NCBI GenBank assembly: GCA_050012375.1
Contig: JBEKHH010000014.1
Span: 30,615 to 94,614, forward strand
Origin: PALSA-1353 sp050012375
Lineage (GTDB): Bacteria > Planctomycetota > Phycisphaerae > Tepidisphaerales > Tepidisphaeraceae
Reading direction: 5' to 3'
DNA: 64,000 nt
Shown here: one piece after another, positions 43,966 through 51,995 of the stretch
Layout of the letters: the number at the start of each line of letters is the position of its first letter
Numbering within the stretch: the stretch's first letter is position 1
Made by a program: the position numbers and the translations under genes
The notes under the pieces: model-generated
The model's input: the letters and a program-made list of their open reading frames with translations, nothing else
What the model was told of the DNA's origin: nothing
Databases searched by the model: none

Positions 43966-44985
43966 TCACGGCTGGGTCGCCGGCGGATTGCCCTTCCACG
44001 GAGCCCAACCATCGTCGCCTTTGAGAAAGGCTTCCTTTGAAAACTGTTCCGCTTCCGTTTGCTTCAACTGCCGCGACCAATCCACGCGCCGATCCGTGGC
44101 CGCGCCGGGGCCGGTGCAGGCGTATTCGGCGTAAAACGCTTTCATGCCGGTATCCGTCGGCCTCCATTTCAACCAGCCGGCCGGATTCATCTGCGGACCC
44201 ATTTCGCAGTTGAAATACACCACGCGCGCGTGCGGCCGCCAGGGACGCCCAAGATAGACCGACCCGTCCGGCACGCCTGTCGCCGCGGTCAGTTTGCAAT
44301 TCGTTAGGACGTATCCCGTCGTCTGACCGTCGTCCGTGCGCGATTGGGCGGTCAAATATCCCTTGCCGGAACTCTGAATTTCGCACTGATCGAACACCGC
44401 CGCGGCGTTGCCGAAAATGAAATCGACGTCCCCGCGGATCAGGCACTTGTAGTAATACTGACGCCCGGAATTGGCGTACAACGTGTCCTGGTTGGCCAGC
44501 ATCCGGCAATTCCGAAACACCGCCCGATCCGAATCAACCCCCAGCGCCACGGTCTGCCCCACGGTCTTCCGCGGCGCGGCCGGGTTTTCGAACGTGATGT
44601 TGTCAGCCTCGAATTCCTTGCCGGTGACCGTCACGCTCAATGAGCCGAATGTGCCCAGCGGCTTACCATTGGGAGCAAGCTTCTTGGCGAAATCGTCATA
44701 CGTCAGGATCGTCTTTTCGGCATCCTGCCCCATCAGGTGCACAAACGGTTGCTTGATGTGAATCTTCTCGTGATAGGTCCCGGGTTTGATGTAGACGATC
44801 TTGGCGGCGGCGTTGTCGGCGGGAATCGAATCGATCGCCTCCTGAACGGTCTTGAAATCCCCGCTTCCATCTGGCGCGACGATGACGTCGGCCGCGACGC
44901 CGTTGGCGGTTCCACCCGTTGCCAGCGCTTCTCCGGTCCGAACCATCACCGCCAACATCACCAGCCACGCAATGCGATTCAACAT
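43966..44985 (-). CDS. Secreted pectinesterase (CE8)
   Basis: A 339-residue exported enzyme that removes methyl groups from pectin. A signal peptide (about 1-23) is followed by the right-handed beta helix. Family motifs are complete: VGQTVAL with Gln144, QDTLY with Gln166 and Asp167, GDVDFIFGNA with Asp188, and YLGRPW with Arg247; the two Asp residues are catalytic. The start at 44985 is preceded by GGGAGGAA; a longer frame to 45093 has no such signal. With the GH-A enzyme at 31081 and the sugar importer at 37590-41350 it points to use of plant-type polysaccharide. The RAYT element begins 7 bp past its stop. Confidence 0.94.
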   Translation of the reverse strand: MLNRIAWLVMLAVMVRTGEALATGGTANGVAADVIVAPDGSGDFKTVQEAIDSIPADNAAAKIVYIKPGTYHEKIHIKQPFVHLMGQDAEKTILTYDDFAKKLAPNGKPLGTFGSLSVTVTGKEFEADNITFENPAAPRKTVGQTVALGVDSDRAVFRNCRMLANQDTLYANSGRQYYYKCLIRGDVDFIFGNAAAVFDQCEIQSSGKGYLTAQSRTDDGQTTGYVLTNCKLTAATGVPDGSVYLGRPWRPHARVVYFNCEMGPQMNPAGWLKWRPTDTGMKAFYAEYACTGPGAATDRRVDWSRQLKQTEAEQFSKEAFLKGDDGWAPWKGNPPATQP

Positions 44986-45089
44986 GGCACTGAATTCCTC
45001 CCTCGGCGCCTGTGCCGGAGGAGGGATTGTAAGCAAGACCGCTCGGCGATGAGAATCACAACTTTGGTTAAATCGTTTGCATTTGATGG

Positions 45090-45695
45090 TCATGGCGGCG
45101 GCATGCCACGCGGCGGTCCGCCGGGCGGGGCATCATGCGGGGGGCCACCGAATGGGGAACCGCCTCCTGGCCCAGGGGGCGGGAAACCACCGTCCTGCCT
45201 AGGACCGCGTCCCGGCCCAAAATCACCTTCAGGCCCCGGCGGGCGGCCGGGACCGCGCGGCGGCGGCGGCGGCGGAAGCATCCGGCTCCGCACATCCTCG
45301 AATCGCTCGTGCCATCGCTGAAACTGCGCGGCGTTCAAAACCTGCTTCATCTGTTCGTTCAGCTTGTCGTACTCCGCTTTCAGTTGCGGACCCATCCTCT
45401 CGCGGATCGCCTGTAGAGCGTCGTTGCGCTGCTGGTAAATCTCCTTCACTTGCTTGGCCTGATCGTCTGATAGCAGCAGTTCCTCGCGCAGGCGAGAGAC
45501 CATATCGTTCACCCGCGGGGTGGGCGGTTCCCCAAATATCGGCGGGGGTGGGCGGTGGAAAATTGCCACGCCCCAACCGGTTGCACCCCCGCCCGCGAAA
45601 ATAATCGCCGCCAGCGCAATCATCTTCGCCAGCCGTCGTCGGCGAAATCCCCCGTTGAGCGCGGGACCGGAAATTGTCGGCACAGGTTCACTCAT
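45090..45695 (-). CDS. Spy/CpxP-like envelope protein with Pro/Gly tail
   Basis: A 201-residue protein with one membrane anchor (about 24-45) and a helical periplasmic part (55-135: LREELLLSDDQAKQVKEIYQQ, then RMGPQLKAEYDKLNEQMKQVLNAAQFQRW) resembling the Spy/CpxP/zinc-resistance LTXXQ group. Residues 139-201 are almost only Pro, Gly and Asp. The gene overlaps the preceding anti-sigma-like gene by 4 bp and ends the sigma operon. In CnrX-type systems a protein of this fold senses metals for an ECF sigma factor; here the same role is inferred from gene order, and metal-binding residues are not obvious. Confidence 0.75.
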   Translation of the reverse strand: MSEPVPTISGPALNGGFRRRRLAKMIALAAIIFAGGGATGWGVAIFHRPPPPIFGEPPTPRVNDMVSRLREELLLSDDQAKQVKEIYQQRNDALQAIRERMGPQLKAEYDKLNEQMKQVLNAAQFQRWHERFEDVRSRMLPPPPPPRGPGRPPGPEGDFGPGRGPRQDGGFPPPGPGGGSPFGGPPHDAPPGGPPRGMPPP

Positions 45696-45946
45696 GGCAT
45701 CTGCACCTCCGCCGCCTGGAAAAGCGGCTCGATTGAATCGGTCCGAGCGGATTTATTCGCATGCAAAGCAATCGCAAGCACCACGCACGCGGCGATCGCC
45801 GATAGCCCCGCCGACCAGGCCAGCGGCAAGAGCCGCTGATCCCGGCGGCCGGCCGCCAGCACCGCCGCAATCCTCACATTCGTTTCCGGCGCGACTTCCG
45901 CCCGAGCGCGTCGGGCCAGCGCATCCACCATTTCAAGCGCGTCCAT
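45692..45946 (-). CDS. Small single-pass membrane protein, probable anti-sigma factor
   Basis: An 84-residue protein. A charged N-terminal helix (1-40) would be cytoplasmic; one membrane helix spans about 42-62; about 20 residues follow outside. The size and layout resemble CnrY-type anti-sigma factors, but no zinc-binding HxxxCxxC motif is present. It overlaps the sigma gene by 14 bp and the Spy-like gene by 4 bp, so the three are translationally coupled. Anti-sigma function is inferred from position and topology only. Confidence 0.65.
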   Translation of the reverse strand: MDALEMVDALARRARAEVAPETNVRIAAVLAAGRRDQRLLPLAWSAGLSAIAACVVLAIALHANKSARTDSIEPLFQAAEVQMP

Positions 45947-46571
45947 GACCTACTCCTAAGATTTCCTTGAGGTTTCTCCGCTCGATGATTTTTCGCAGCC
46001 GGTTGCGGGCCCGGTATAAGCGCATCTTCACCATCGCCGCGTTCCATCCGGTGCGATCGGCGATCTCGCTGATGTTGCAGTCGTCGAAGTACATGAAAGT
46101 CAACACCAGCCTGTCCGCCGCCGGCAAAAGCGCCAGCAGCTTGTGAAGCATTTGGGCCGCTTCGGCGGCGTCGTCGGCCCCGCTCGCGGGCGCCGGGATG
46201 TCCAATCCAAGCGGCTCCGTCTTTCGGCGGCGCGCCTGTTGCTTCCAGAAGCGATAGCCGACGCGCGTCGCGATCCGCACCAGCCAGTGCTCCAGCGGCA
46301 CGGTTGTCGGCCGATACCGGTGCAGCGACAAATACGCCTGCACGAAAACTTCCTGCACCAATTCGCCATGCGTGGCGCGGTTGCGGGAAAAGCGCCACAT
46401 CTGATGTGCGATCCTCGGCTCGTGCCGCTTGAACAAACGCGAACAGGCATCGCCATCGCCCGCCAGGCAATCCCGGCACAGCTGCCAGTCCAGCTCGTCC
46501 AATCGATCTCCTGTTCCGTCAGCAGCGTTCAGCGCCACGGTCCCGGCATAATCCATCGATACGAGCCTCAC
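45933..46571 (-). CDS. ECF-family RNA polymerase sigma factor
   Basis: A 212-residue group 4 sigma factor. Region 2 spans about 30-105 (DCLAGDGDACSRLFKRHEPRI, LVQEVFVQAYLSLHRY). Region 4 spans about 145-200 and ends in the helix-turn-helix NISEIADRTGWNAAMVKMRLYRARNRL. Region 3 is absent, as in ECF factors. The start drawn is GTG with AAGGA upstream; an ATG five codons on, with GAGG, is equally plausible. First gene of the sigma/anti-sigma/Spy-like operon. No self-like -35 (GGAAC type) was recognised upstream. Confidence 0.9.
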   Translation of the reverse strand: MRLVSMDYAGTVALNAADGTGDRLDELDWQLCRDCLAGDGDACSRLFKRHEPRIAHQMWRFSRNRATHGELVQEVFVQAYLSLHRYRPTTVPLEHWLVRIATRVGYRFWKQQARRRKTEPLGLDIPAPASGADDAAEAAQMLHKLLALLPAADRLVLTFMYFDDCNISEIADRTGWNAAMVKMRLYRARNRLRKIIERRNLKEILGVGHGRA

Positions 46572-46835
46572 CGCAATATCCTTAACCAGCCTTAGCCACG
46601 TGAACTGAAAACCTGGCCTGTTTGCAGACTAATGCCGCGATTTTTCAATAGGTAACGACAATATCGCGAAATTCAGATGGTTAAAACAACCTGTTTTTTG
46701 TGAATACATTTGCGGCAAATTTTAATGAAACTCGCCTTTTGAAATTAACTTCCGACACAAAATAGTTTTCATAGATGTCGCATTCCATACTCCTGGTTTC
46801 GCAATCAGGCGTGACAAGAATATGCAGTTGCACGA

Positions 46836-47288
46836 CTATTGCCCCGGGGGCGGAGGCGGCGGCCCATTGTCGTCGCCGCCATGAGCGTCCGGGCCACCAC
46901 CCGGCGGACCGCCCGGTGGAGGTGGTGGAGGCGGCATCGGGTCGTCACCAAACGGCGGCCCACCGAAGTTTCCGGGTCCGGGTCCACTGGGAGGAGGCGG
47001 CGGAGGTCCGTCATCTGCCGCATTCCCTCCGCTTGGCCGACTGCTGGGAGGCGGTGGCGGGCGATGATGCCGACGATGTCGGCCCGGACCGCCGGGTTGC
47101 GTGGTTGGACCCCCCTGCGAATTACCAAAATCTCCCGGCCCCGGAGGCGGCCCTTGCGGGCAATCCGGCGGCGCCGGCTGGGTCGTGGCCGCCGCGTTAA
47201 CATCGCGCGTAGACGCCGTGGCGCCAAACCCCATCCATGTTCCCGCCATCACACACGCTGTCGCCGCTATTAGCATGCGCTTGTTCAT
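46836..47288 (-). CDS. Secreted Pro/Gly-rich low-complexity protein
   Basis: A 150-residue protein with a signal peptide (cleavage near residue 25, after GATA) and a mature part made almost only of Pro, Gly, Asp and Gln, with runs of up to seven prolines and a short HRRHHR basic patch. Its composition resembles the tail of the Spy-like protein at 45090, suggesting shared localisation or duplication of a tail. GGAGG lies just before the ATGATG start pair; the second ATG gives the better spacing. Its stop is 264 bp before the sigma gene on the same strand, so it could be part of the same regulon. Function unknown. Confidence 0.65.
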   Translation of the reverse strand: MNKRMLIAATACVMAGTWMGFGATASTRDVNAAATTQPAPPDCPQGPPPGPGDFGNSQGGPTTQPGGPGRHRRHHRPPPPPSSRPSGGNAADDGPPPPPPSGPGPGNFGGPPFGDDPMPPPPPPPGGPPGGGPDAHGGDDNGPPPPPPGQ

Positions 47289-47573
47289 CATCCATCCTCC
47301 GAGGCGAGTGATAAGGATCGCCACGGGAATAATGGCGCAATCAACCGGCCGGTAACGCTGAAATGCCGGGACCAACGCAAATCCCCCTTCCATGAAGATC
47401 AGCTTCAATTCCGCCGCGCTTTTGGGAGGCGTGATGCTGTCATTGGCGGCATCGCTCCTGTTATCCCGAAAATCGGATGCAACATAGCATCCGCCGTGAC
47501 GTCGTATTATCGTATCGCGCAATTGACGCGGGTGAGGTGGTCTTTTGCCTCCGGCATTTCGCGTATTTGCCGA

Positions 47574-47579
47574 TATACT
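47574..47579 (+). promoter_or_regulatory. -10 box directly before GT-C paralogue B
   Basis: TATACT ends 6 nt before the ATG at 47586 and no SD is present. Confidence 0.45.
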
Positions 47580-47585
47580 GCCGCT

Positions 47586-49622
47586 ATGGATTCCGCTCCA
47601 CCGTTGACACCCCAAGGGCCCGCTGTCGAGCCATCAACTGATTCCGCGCTGATTGCAACAAAGCCGCCGGCGTCGCCGTCGCGCTGGCGCACGTATGCAC
47701 TGCGCGGTTTGATCTGGCTTGTCATCGCCGCGTTCTTCTGGATTTCCCTCGTCCAAGGCCTGCGCCTGCGGCGGTTCGTGTTTGAAACCAGCGATACGAT
47801 CCGCTTCGTCTTCGACATGAAGCGCAACGTCTTTTGGGCCCTGGTCGGCAGCGGGCCGGAAGGCATGCTGAACCAATATGAAAAGATGGCGCCGGAATTG
47901 CCTGAATGGCAGGACTCAAATTGGGTCCCCTGGTTCGACTACGGTCCGCTGCGAATGCTGGCCATGAAATACTGGGGCGTCTGGATCCGGGCTCACCATC
48001 CGCCGCAACCGGAGGAACCATGGACCGACGCCTGGCAACCTGAGTACGAATACACGGCGCCCATCCTTCATTTCAACGCGGCGATGGAGCTGCTCGCTAG
48101 CGTCTGCGCCTTCTTTCTCACTCGACTGTGGATCAGGCGCGGCAGCGCGCAACAACCGCCGCCTCACTTCTGTGGCGTGTGGCGAGCCATGGTGGCCGCC
48201 CTGCTGATCTGGTTCAACCCGGCCGTCCTGGTCAGCGGCTATATATGGGCCACCTACGATAGCTGGGTACTTCCCTTCTTTCTCCTGGCGGCGCTCCTGG
48301 CCAGTCTCGATTGGTGGTTCTTCTCGGGCGTGGCGCTGGCCATCGGGGCGATGTTCAAAGGCCAACAGCTTGCCGTCGTGTCCGTCTTTATCGTGTGGCC
48401 GCTCATTCAAGGACGTGTGGGGGCGGCTTTACGCTGGTGCATCGGGCTGCTGGTGGGTCTTGCCGCGATCGCTTCGCCATGGCTCATGACCTACCTGCCG
48501 GCTGATCGCCTTCAGGCCGCTCGCGACGTCCAGGCAAATCTGGCCGTTTCCCAATACCCGCCGGACCTGTTCGCGATCCCGCGCGTTTTCGATGTCCCCG
48601 CCGCCATCTGGATCCTTGAGATGCTGGTCGCCGCCGTCGCCGTCCCCTGGCTGCTGCGCACGTTGAAGCCCGCCCAACCCGAACCACAGCCCTTGCGCCT
48701 CAAGACGATTCTGCATTCCCAGCGGACATGGATCGCCGCCGCGGTGATCTTCATCATCGCCGCGGTCTATTGGCCCTGGCTTCTGCCGCAAAACCGCCCG
48801 ATCTGGTATTTCGGCCTGCTCGCCGGCGCAGCCCTCGCGGCCGCGGCACTCCTGCTCCGTCGCCGCAACCAACCCTACCTCCTGGCCACCGTCGCCGGCG
48901 GAGGTGTGCTCTCCTGCATATGGCTCTTCCACGGCTCCGGCGCATGGGCGAACTGCGCATTCCACTACGGCACGATTCACTGGCCCTACCTGATCTGGGG
49001 CAGGACCAGCAATCTGCCCGCACTGTTTTTGGAACGATTCGGCTGGTCAAGGGATGTTCAAGATGTGGCATTCACCCTGCCCGCCTTTCATTCGCACTGG
49101 CCCATCACCATCAATATGGATGCTTTTGACGTGACTTCCAAACAGCTCTTCAACACGATTTTTGCGATTCTGTTGACGATCAGCGCAGTTGCCGTCGGCT
49201 TGCAAGCCCGCCGCAACGACAAGCGAATGCTGGTGGCGTTGATCACGCCCTGGCTGCTGTTCTTTTGTTTCCCGGTGCAGATTCAGGACCGATACCTGAT
49301 GTTCGGCGCCGCATCGGCCGCGATTTGCGTCGGAGAAAACATCGGAGTGGCCGTGCTGGGAATCTTCCTAAGCTTCGTCACCGCGGCCATGACGATGCAG
49401 GTCATGCTGGAAAACTGTAGCATTTCCGCGTTTGGCCAGAGCCTGGCCGATAGATTCCCCTGGCTATGCTCCCCCGATTCCGGCGATACGATCTATCGAT
49501 ATATCAACGGCATCCATCCGGACGTTGCCTGGGGCGTGCTGACGACGACCGCGATCTTCTTTTACCTGAGCCTCACGCGATCGCCACGAGCCCCGCGCCG
49601 GCGATCAACCCTCCAGGCGTAA
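47586..49622 (+). CDS. GT-C-like polytopic membrane glycosyltransferase (paralogue B)
   Basis: A 678-residue membrane protein, clearly homologous end to end with the one at 202 (677 residues). Shared blocks include GPEG-LNQYEKMA, DYGPLRMLA, ACAFFLTRLW-type segments, FNP-LLV-GYIWATYDSW, KGQQLAVV and PWLMTYLP. At the HERYL position this copy has QDRYL (567-571), so a conserved acidic/His pair has changed while Arg and Tyr remain. A hydrophilic N-terminal tail of about 30 residues is Pro/Ser-rich. The start at 47586 lies at the point where similarity and a -10 box agree; the open frame upstream is discarded. Likely a sugar transferase with a different donor or acceptor from paralogue A. Confidence 0.78.
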   Translation: MDSAPPLTPQGPAVEPSTDSALIATKPPASPSRWRTYALRGLIWLVIAAFFWISLVQGLRLRRFVFETSDTIRFVFDMKRNVFWALVGSGPEGMLNQYEKMAPELPEWQDSNWVPWFDYGPLRMLAMKYWGVWIRAHHPPQPEEPWTDAWQPEYEYTAPILHFNAAMELLASVCAFFLTRLWIRRGSAQQPPPHFCGVWRAMVAALLIWFNPAVLVSGYIWATYDSWVLPFFLLAALLASLDWWFFSGVALAIGAMFKGQQLAVVSVFIVWPLIQGRVGAALRWCIGLLVGLAAIASPWLMTYLPADRLQAARDVQANLAVSQYPPDLFAIPRVFDVPAAIWILEMLVAAVAVPWLLRTLKPAQPEPQPLRLKTILHSQRTWIAAAVIFIIAAVYWPWLLPQNRPIWYFGLLAGAALAAAALLLRRRNQPYLLATVAGGGVLSCIWLFHGSGAWANCAFHYGTIHWPYLIWGRTSNLPALFLERFGWSRDVQDVAFTLPAFHSHWPITINMDAFDVTSKQLFNTIFAILLTISAVAVGLQARRNDKRMLVALITPWLLFFCFPVQIQDRYLMFGAASAAICVGENIGVAVLGIFLSFVTAAMTMQVMLENCSISAFGQSLADRFPWLCSPDSGDTIYRYINGIHPDVAWGVLTTTAIFFYLSLTRSPRAPRRRSTLQA

Positions 49623-49642
49623 AGTTTTCGCTTCGCTTGGGG

Positions 49643-49648
49643 TAGACT
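49643..49648 (+). promoter_or_regulatory. -10-like box before the small membrane gene
   Basis: TAGACT ends 6 nt before the ATG at 49655; no SD. It lies just past the stop of the glycosyltransferase gene. Confidence 0.35.
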
Positions 49649-49654
49649 AGCGGC

Positions 49655-50071
49655 ATGTGCAGCGCACTTGCCTTTGCGGAATCGGGCGATCCGAACGCAA
49701 CGAATCTTCCAATCATCCTCGGCGGCCTATTCATCCTCGCGGTGATCGCTCTGCTGGCGTTTGCGCTGATTTTCATCTCGCGGGCGCGGGGACATCGGCA
49801 GACGGAACTGATCACCGTGGCAACGATCTTCTGGGCGCTCGCCGCGGCCGGAAGCCTGTTGTATGCCGGGGAGTCGCAAATGGATTGGTCGCATCAATAT
49901 GCCCTGAGGCTGGAGACGGGATACCTTGATCCGCAAGACACCAGCGATGCGCCGCGACTGCCGTGGGGAATCTGGTCGGGCCTTGGCGTGGCCTATGGGG
50001 CGATGCTCCTCTGGTCGTTCTCCCAGAAGCATGCGGAAGCGAAACAGGGTGAAAACGACAACGCCGTTTAG
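49655..50071 (+). CDS. Small membrane protein, unknown function
   Basis: A 138-residue protein with three predicted membrane segments (about 19-42, 53-69 and 108-122) and a loop of about 38 residues containing DWSHQYALRLETGYLDPQD between the second and third. No domain recognised. It follows the GT-C gene by 32 bp on the same strand, so it may be a partner, but it also has its own -10-like box. Convergent with the ABC exporter genes. The Gln/Glu/Asp-rich C-terminus should be cytoplasmic or periplasmic depending on topology. Confidence 0.7.
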   Translation: MCSALAFAESGDPNATNLPIILGGLFILAVIALLAFALIFISRARGHRQTELITVATIFWALAAAGSLLYAGESQMDWSHQYALRLETGYLDPQDTSDAPRLPWGIWSGLGVAYGAMLLWSFSQKHAEAKQGENDNAV

Positions 50072-50126
50072 CCGCGACCCGAAGGGGAGCGCGTTCTTCG
50101 GATACTCGAAAATCCCGGCCGCCTAT

Positions 50127-51995
50127 TCACACCGCAGTATTTGGCGCGTGTTCCAACACTGCCGCTTCGCGGTCGTGCATGAATTGATTCGTATAAAGAT
50201 CCCGATAATGCCCACCGCGCCGGATGAGGTCGTGGTGATTGCCGTCTTCGATGATCTGACCGCCGTCGATCACCAGGATTCGGCTGGCGGATTTAATCGT
50301 CGAAAGACGGTGTGCGATCACGAAGCTGATTCGATTTTTCAAAATGCGATCGATGGCGGCCTGGATCGCACGCTCGGCGAGCGTGTCCACGGAGCTGGTG
50401 GCTTCGTCCATCACGAAAATCTGCGGATCGGCGATAATGGCCCTGGCCAGCGCGACAAGCTGCTTCTGGCCGGTCGAGAGCTGATTGCCGCCTTCGCCCA
50501 CCGATGCGTTGTAGCCATCCTTCATCGCCGTGATGAAATCGTGCGCGTTGGCCAACTTCGCGGCTTGCACGACCTCGTCGTCCGTCGCGCTCAGCCGGCC
50601 ATAGCGGATGTTCTCGCGCACGGTGCCGCTGAAAAGATGCGGCTGCTGAAGCACCATGCCGAGATTCCCTTGCAACCATTTCAGCGAGCGCCGGCGGTAG
50701 TCGAGGCCGTTGATCAGGATTTGGCCGGAAGTCGGCTCGTAGAAACGGCACGCCAGCCCGACGATGGTCGTCTTGCCGCCGCCCGTGGGACCGACAAGAG
50801 CGATCGACTGCCCGGGCTGCACGCAAAGATTGAATTCGCGCAGCACCGTTTGGCCGGCCTTGTATGCGAATCCGACGTTGCGGAATTCAAGAGAGTGAAT
50901 TCGCGCATCCAGGCCATCGATCGCCAGGAGCGAATCGGCGTCGTTGGCCGCGTGATTTCGTATTCGCTCGATCACCTCCGGGGAATCTTCGATCTCCGTC
51001 TCGGCGTCGAGCAAACTCTGCACGCGCTCCGCCGATGCCTGCGCGCCCTGGATTTGCGTGATCGCGTTGGTCAATTCCTGCACGGGAAATTGAATGAAGA
51101 ACACGATTTGCAGGAAAGTGGCCAGCGCGCCCAGCGTCATTTCTCCATGGATCACGCCCAGTCCGCCGAATCGCAACGCCAGCGCGGTGCCGATGCCACA
51201 TACCGAGAGCATCATCGGCCAAAACATCGCCGCATACAGCGCATTGCGCACGGCGTGGGTGTACATCGCCTGAGTGAGATGCGAAAATTCCTCGGAGTTG
51301 CGCTCTTCGCGCACCATGGACTTGCTCGTTCGCACGCCGACGATGCCCTCATTGAATGCCGCCGTCGTCTGCGAATTGGCCTTGCGAAGCGCGCGAGACG
51401 TTTTCAGCAGTCGCACCTGATAATATCGGCTGATGAGCATCAGCACCGGCGCAATCGCGATCACGACCAGCGCCAGCCGCCAAGCCAGCAGCAGCATCAT
51501 GATCGTGATGCCCGCCAGCACCGAGGTTCCCCACGACAGATCGAGCAGCGCCCAGGCCATGACGCGCGAGAGGTTCGAGCAATCGCTGGTCATTCGCGCC
51601 ATCAGCCAGCCGACGGCTTTGCGATCGTAATACGAAAACGGCAAGCGTTGCAGCTTATCGAAACAGGTCTGGCGAATATCGTAGCTGATCGAGACGGTGA
51701 TTCGCCCCGCGATCATGATGAAGCTGAAGATGCAGGCAACGAAGCCCGCAATCACGCCGCCGTAGACCAGCATGTATCTGCTCAGATGGGCGCCGGCTCC
51801 CTGCATCGTCACGGCGTCGACAATCCGGCCGGTTAGATAGGGCAGGGACATGTCCCCGCCCGAGACGATGGCCCCGAGCGTCATCAGCGCGAAAAGTTTT
51901 CTCCGGTGCGGGCGCGCAAATCTCAGCATCTTGCGCCAAAGCGCAAAATCTATTTTGCCGGTGAAAACATCTTCTTCCATTGCCTGAGCGGTCAT
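50127..51995 (-). CDS. Heterodimeric ABC exporter, subunit with catalytic Walker B
   Basis: A 622-residue half-transporter: six membrane segments in residues about 33-310, then an ATPase domain. Walker A is GPTGGGKTT (402-410). The signature is LSTGQ (506-510), a departure from LSGGQ. Walker B FVMDE (527-531) keeps the catalytic Glu531. Its partner is the gene it overlaps by 4 bp (51992-51995), of equal length. The combination is that of asymmetric exporters such as BmrCD and TM287/288, which expel drugs or lipids. Last gene of the pair. Confidence 0.93.
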   Translation of the reverse strand: MTAQAMEEDVFTGKIDFALWRKMLRFARPHRRKLFALMTLGAIVSGGDMSLPYLTGRIVDAVTMQGAGAHLSRYMLVYGGVIAGFVACIFSFIMIAGRITVSISYDIRQTCFDKLQRLPFSYYDRKAVGWLMARMTSDCSNLSRVMAWALLDLSWGTSVLAGITIMMLLLAWRLALVVIAIAPVLMLISRYYQVRLLKTSRALRKANSQTTAAFNEGIVGVRTSKSMVREERNSEEFSHLTQAMYTHAVRNALYAAMFWPMMLSVCGIGTALALRFGGLGVIHGEMTLGALATFLQIVFFIQFPVQELTNAITQIQGAQASAERVQSLLDAETEIEDSPEVIERIRNHAANDADSLLAIDGLDARIHSLEFRNVGFAYKAGQTVLREFNLCVQPGQSIALVGPTGGGKTTIVGLACRFYEPTSGQILINGLDYRRRSLKWLQGNLGMVLQQPHLFSGTVRENIRYGRLSATDDEVVQAAKLANAHDFITAMKDGYNASVGEGGNQLSTGQKQLVALARAIIADPQIFVMDEATSSVDTLAERAIQAAIDRILKNRISFVIAHRLSTIKSASRILVIDGGQIIEDGNHHDLIRRGGHYRDLYTNQFMHDREAAVLEHAPNTAV

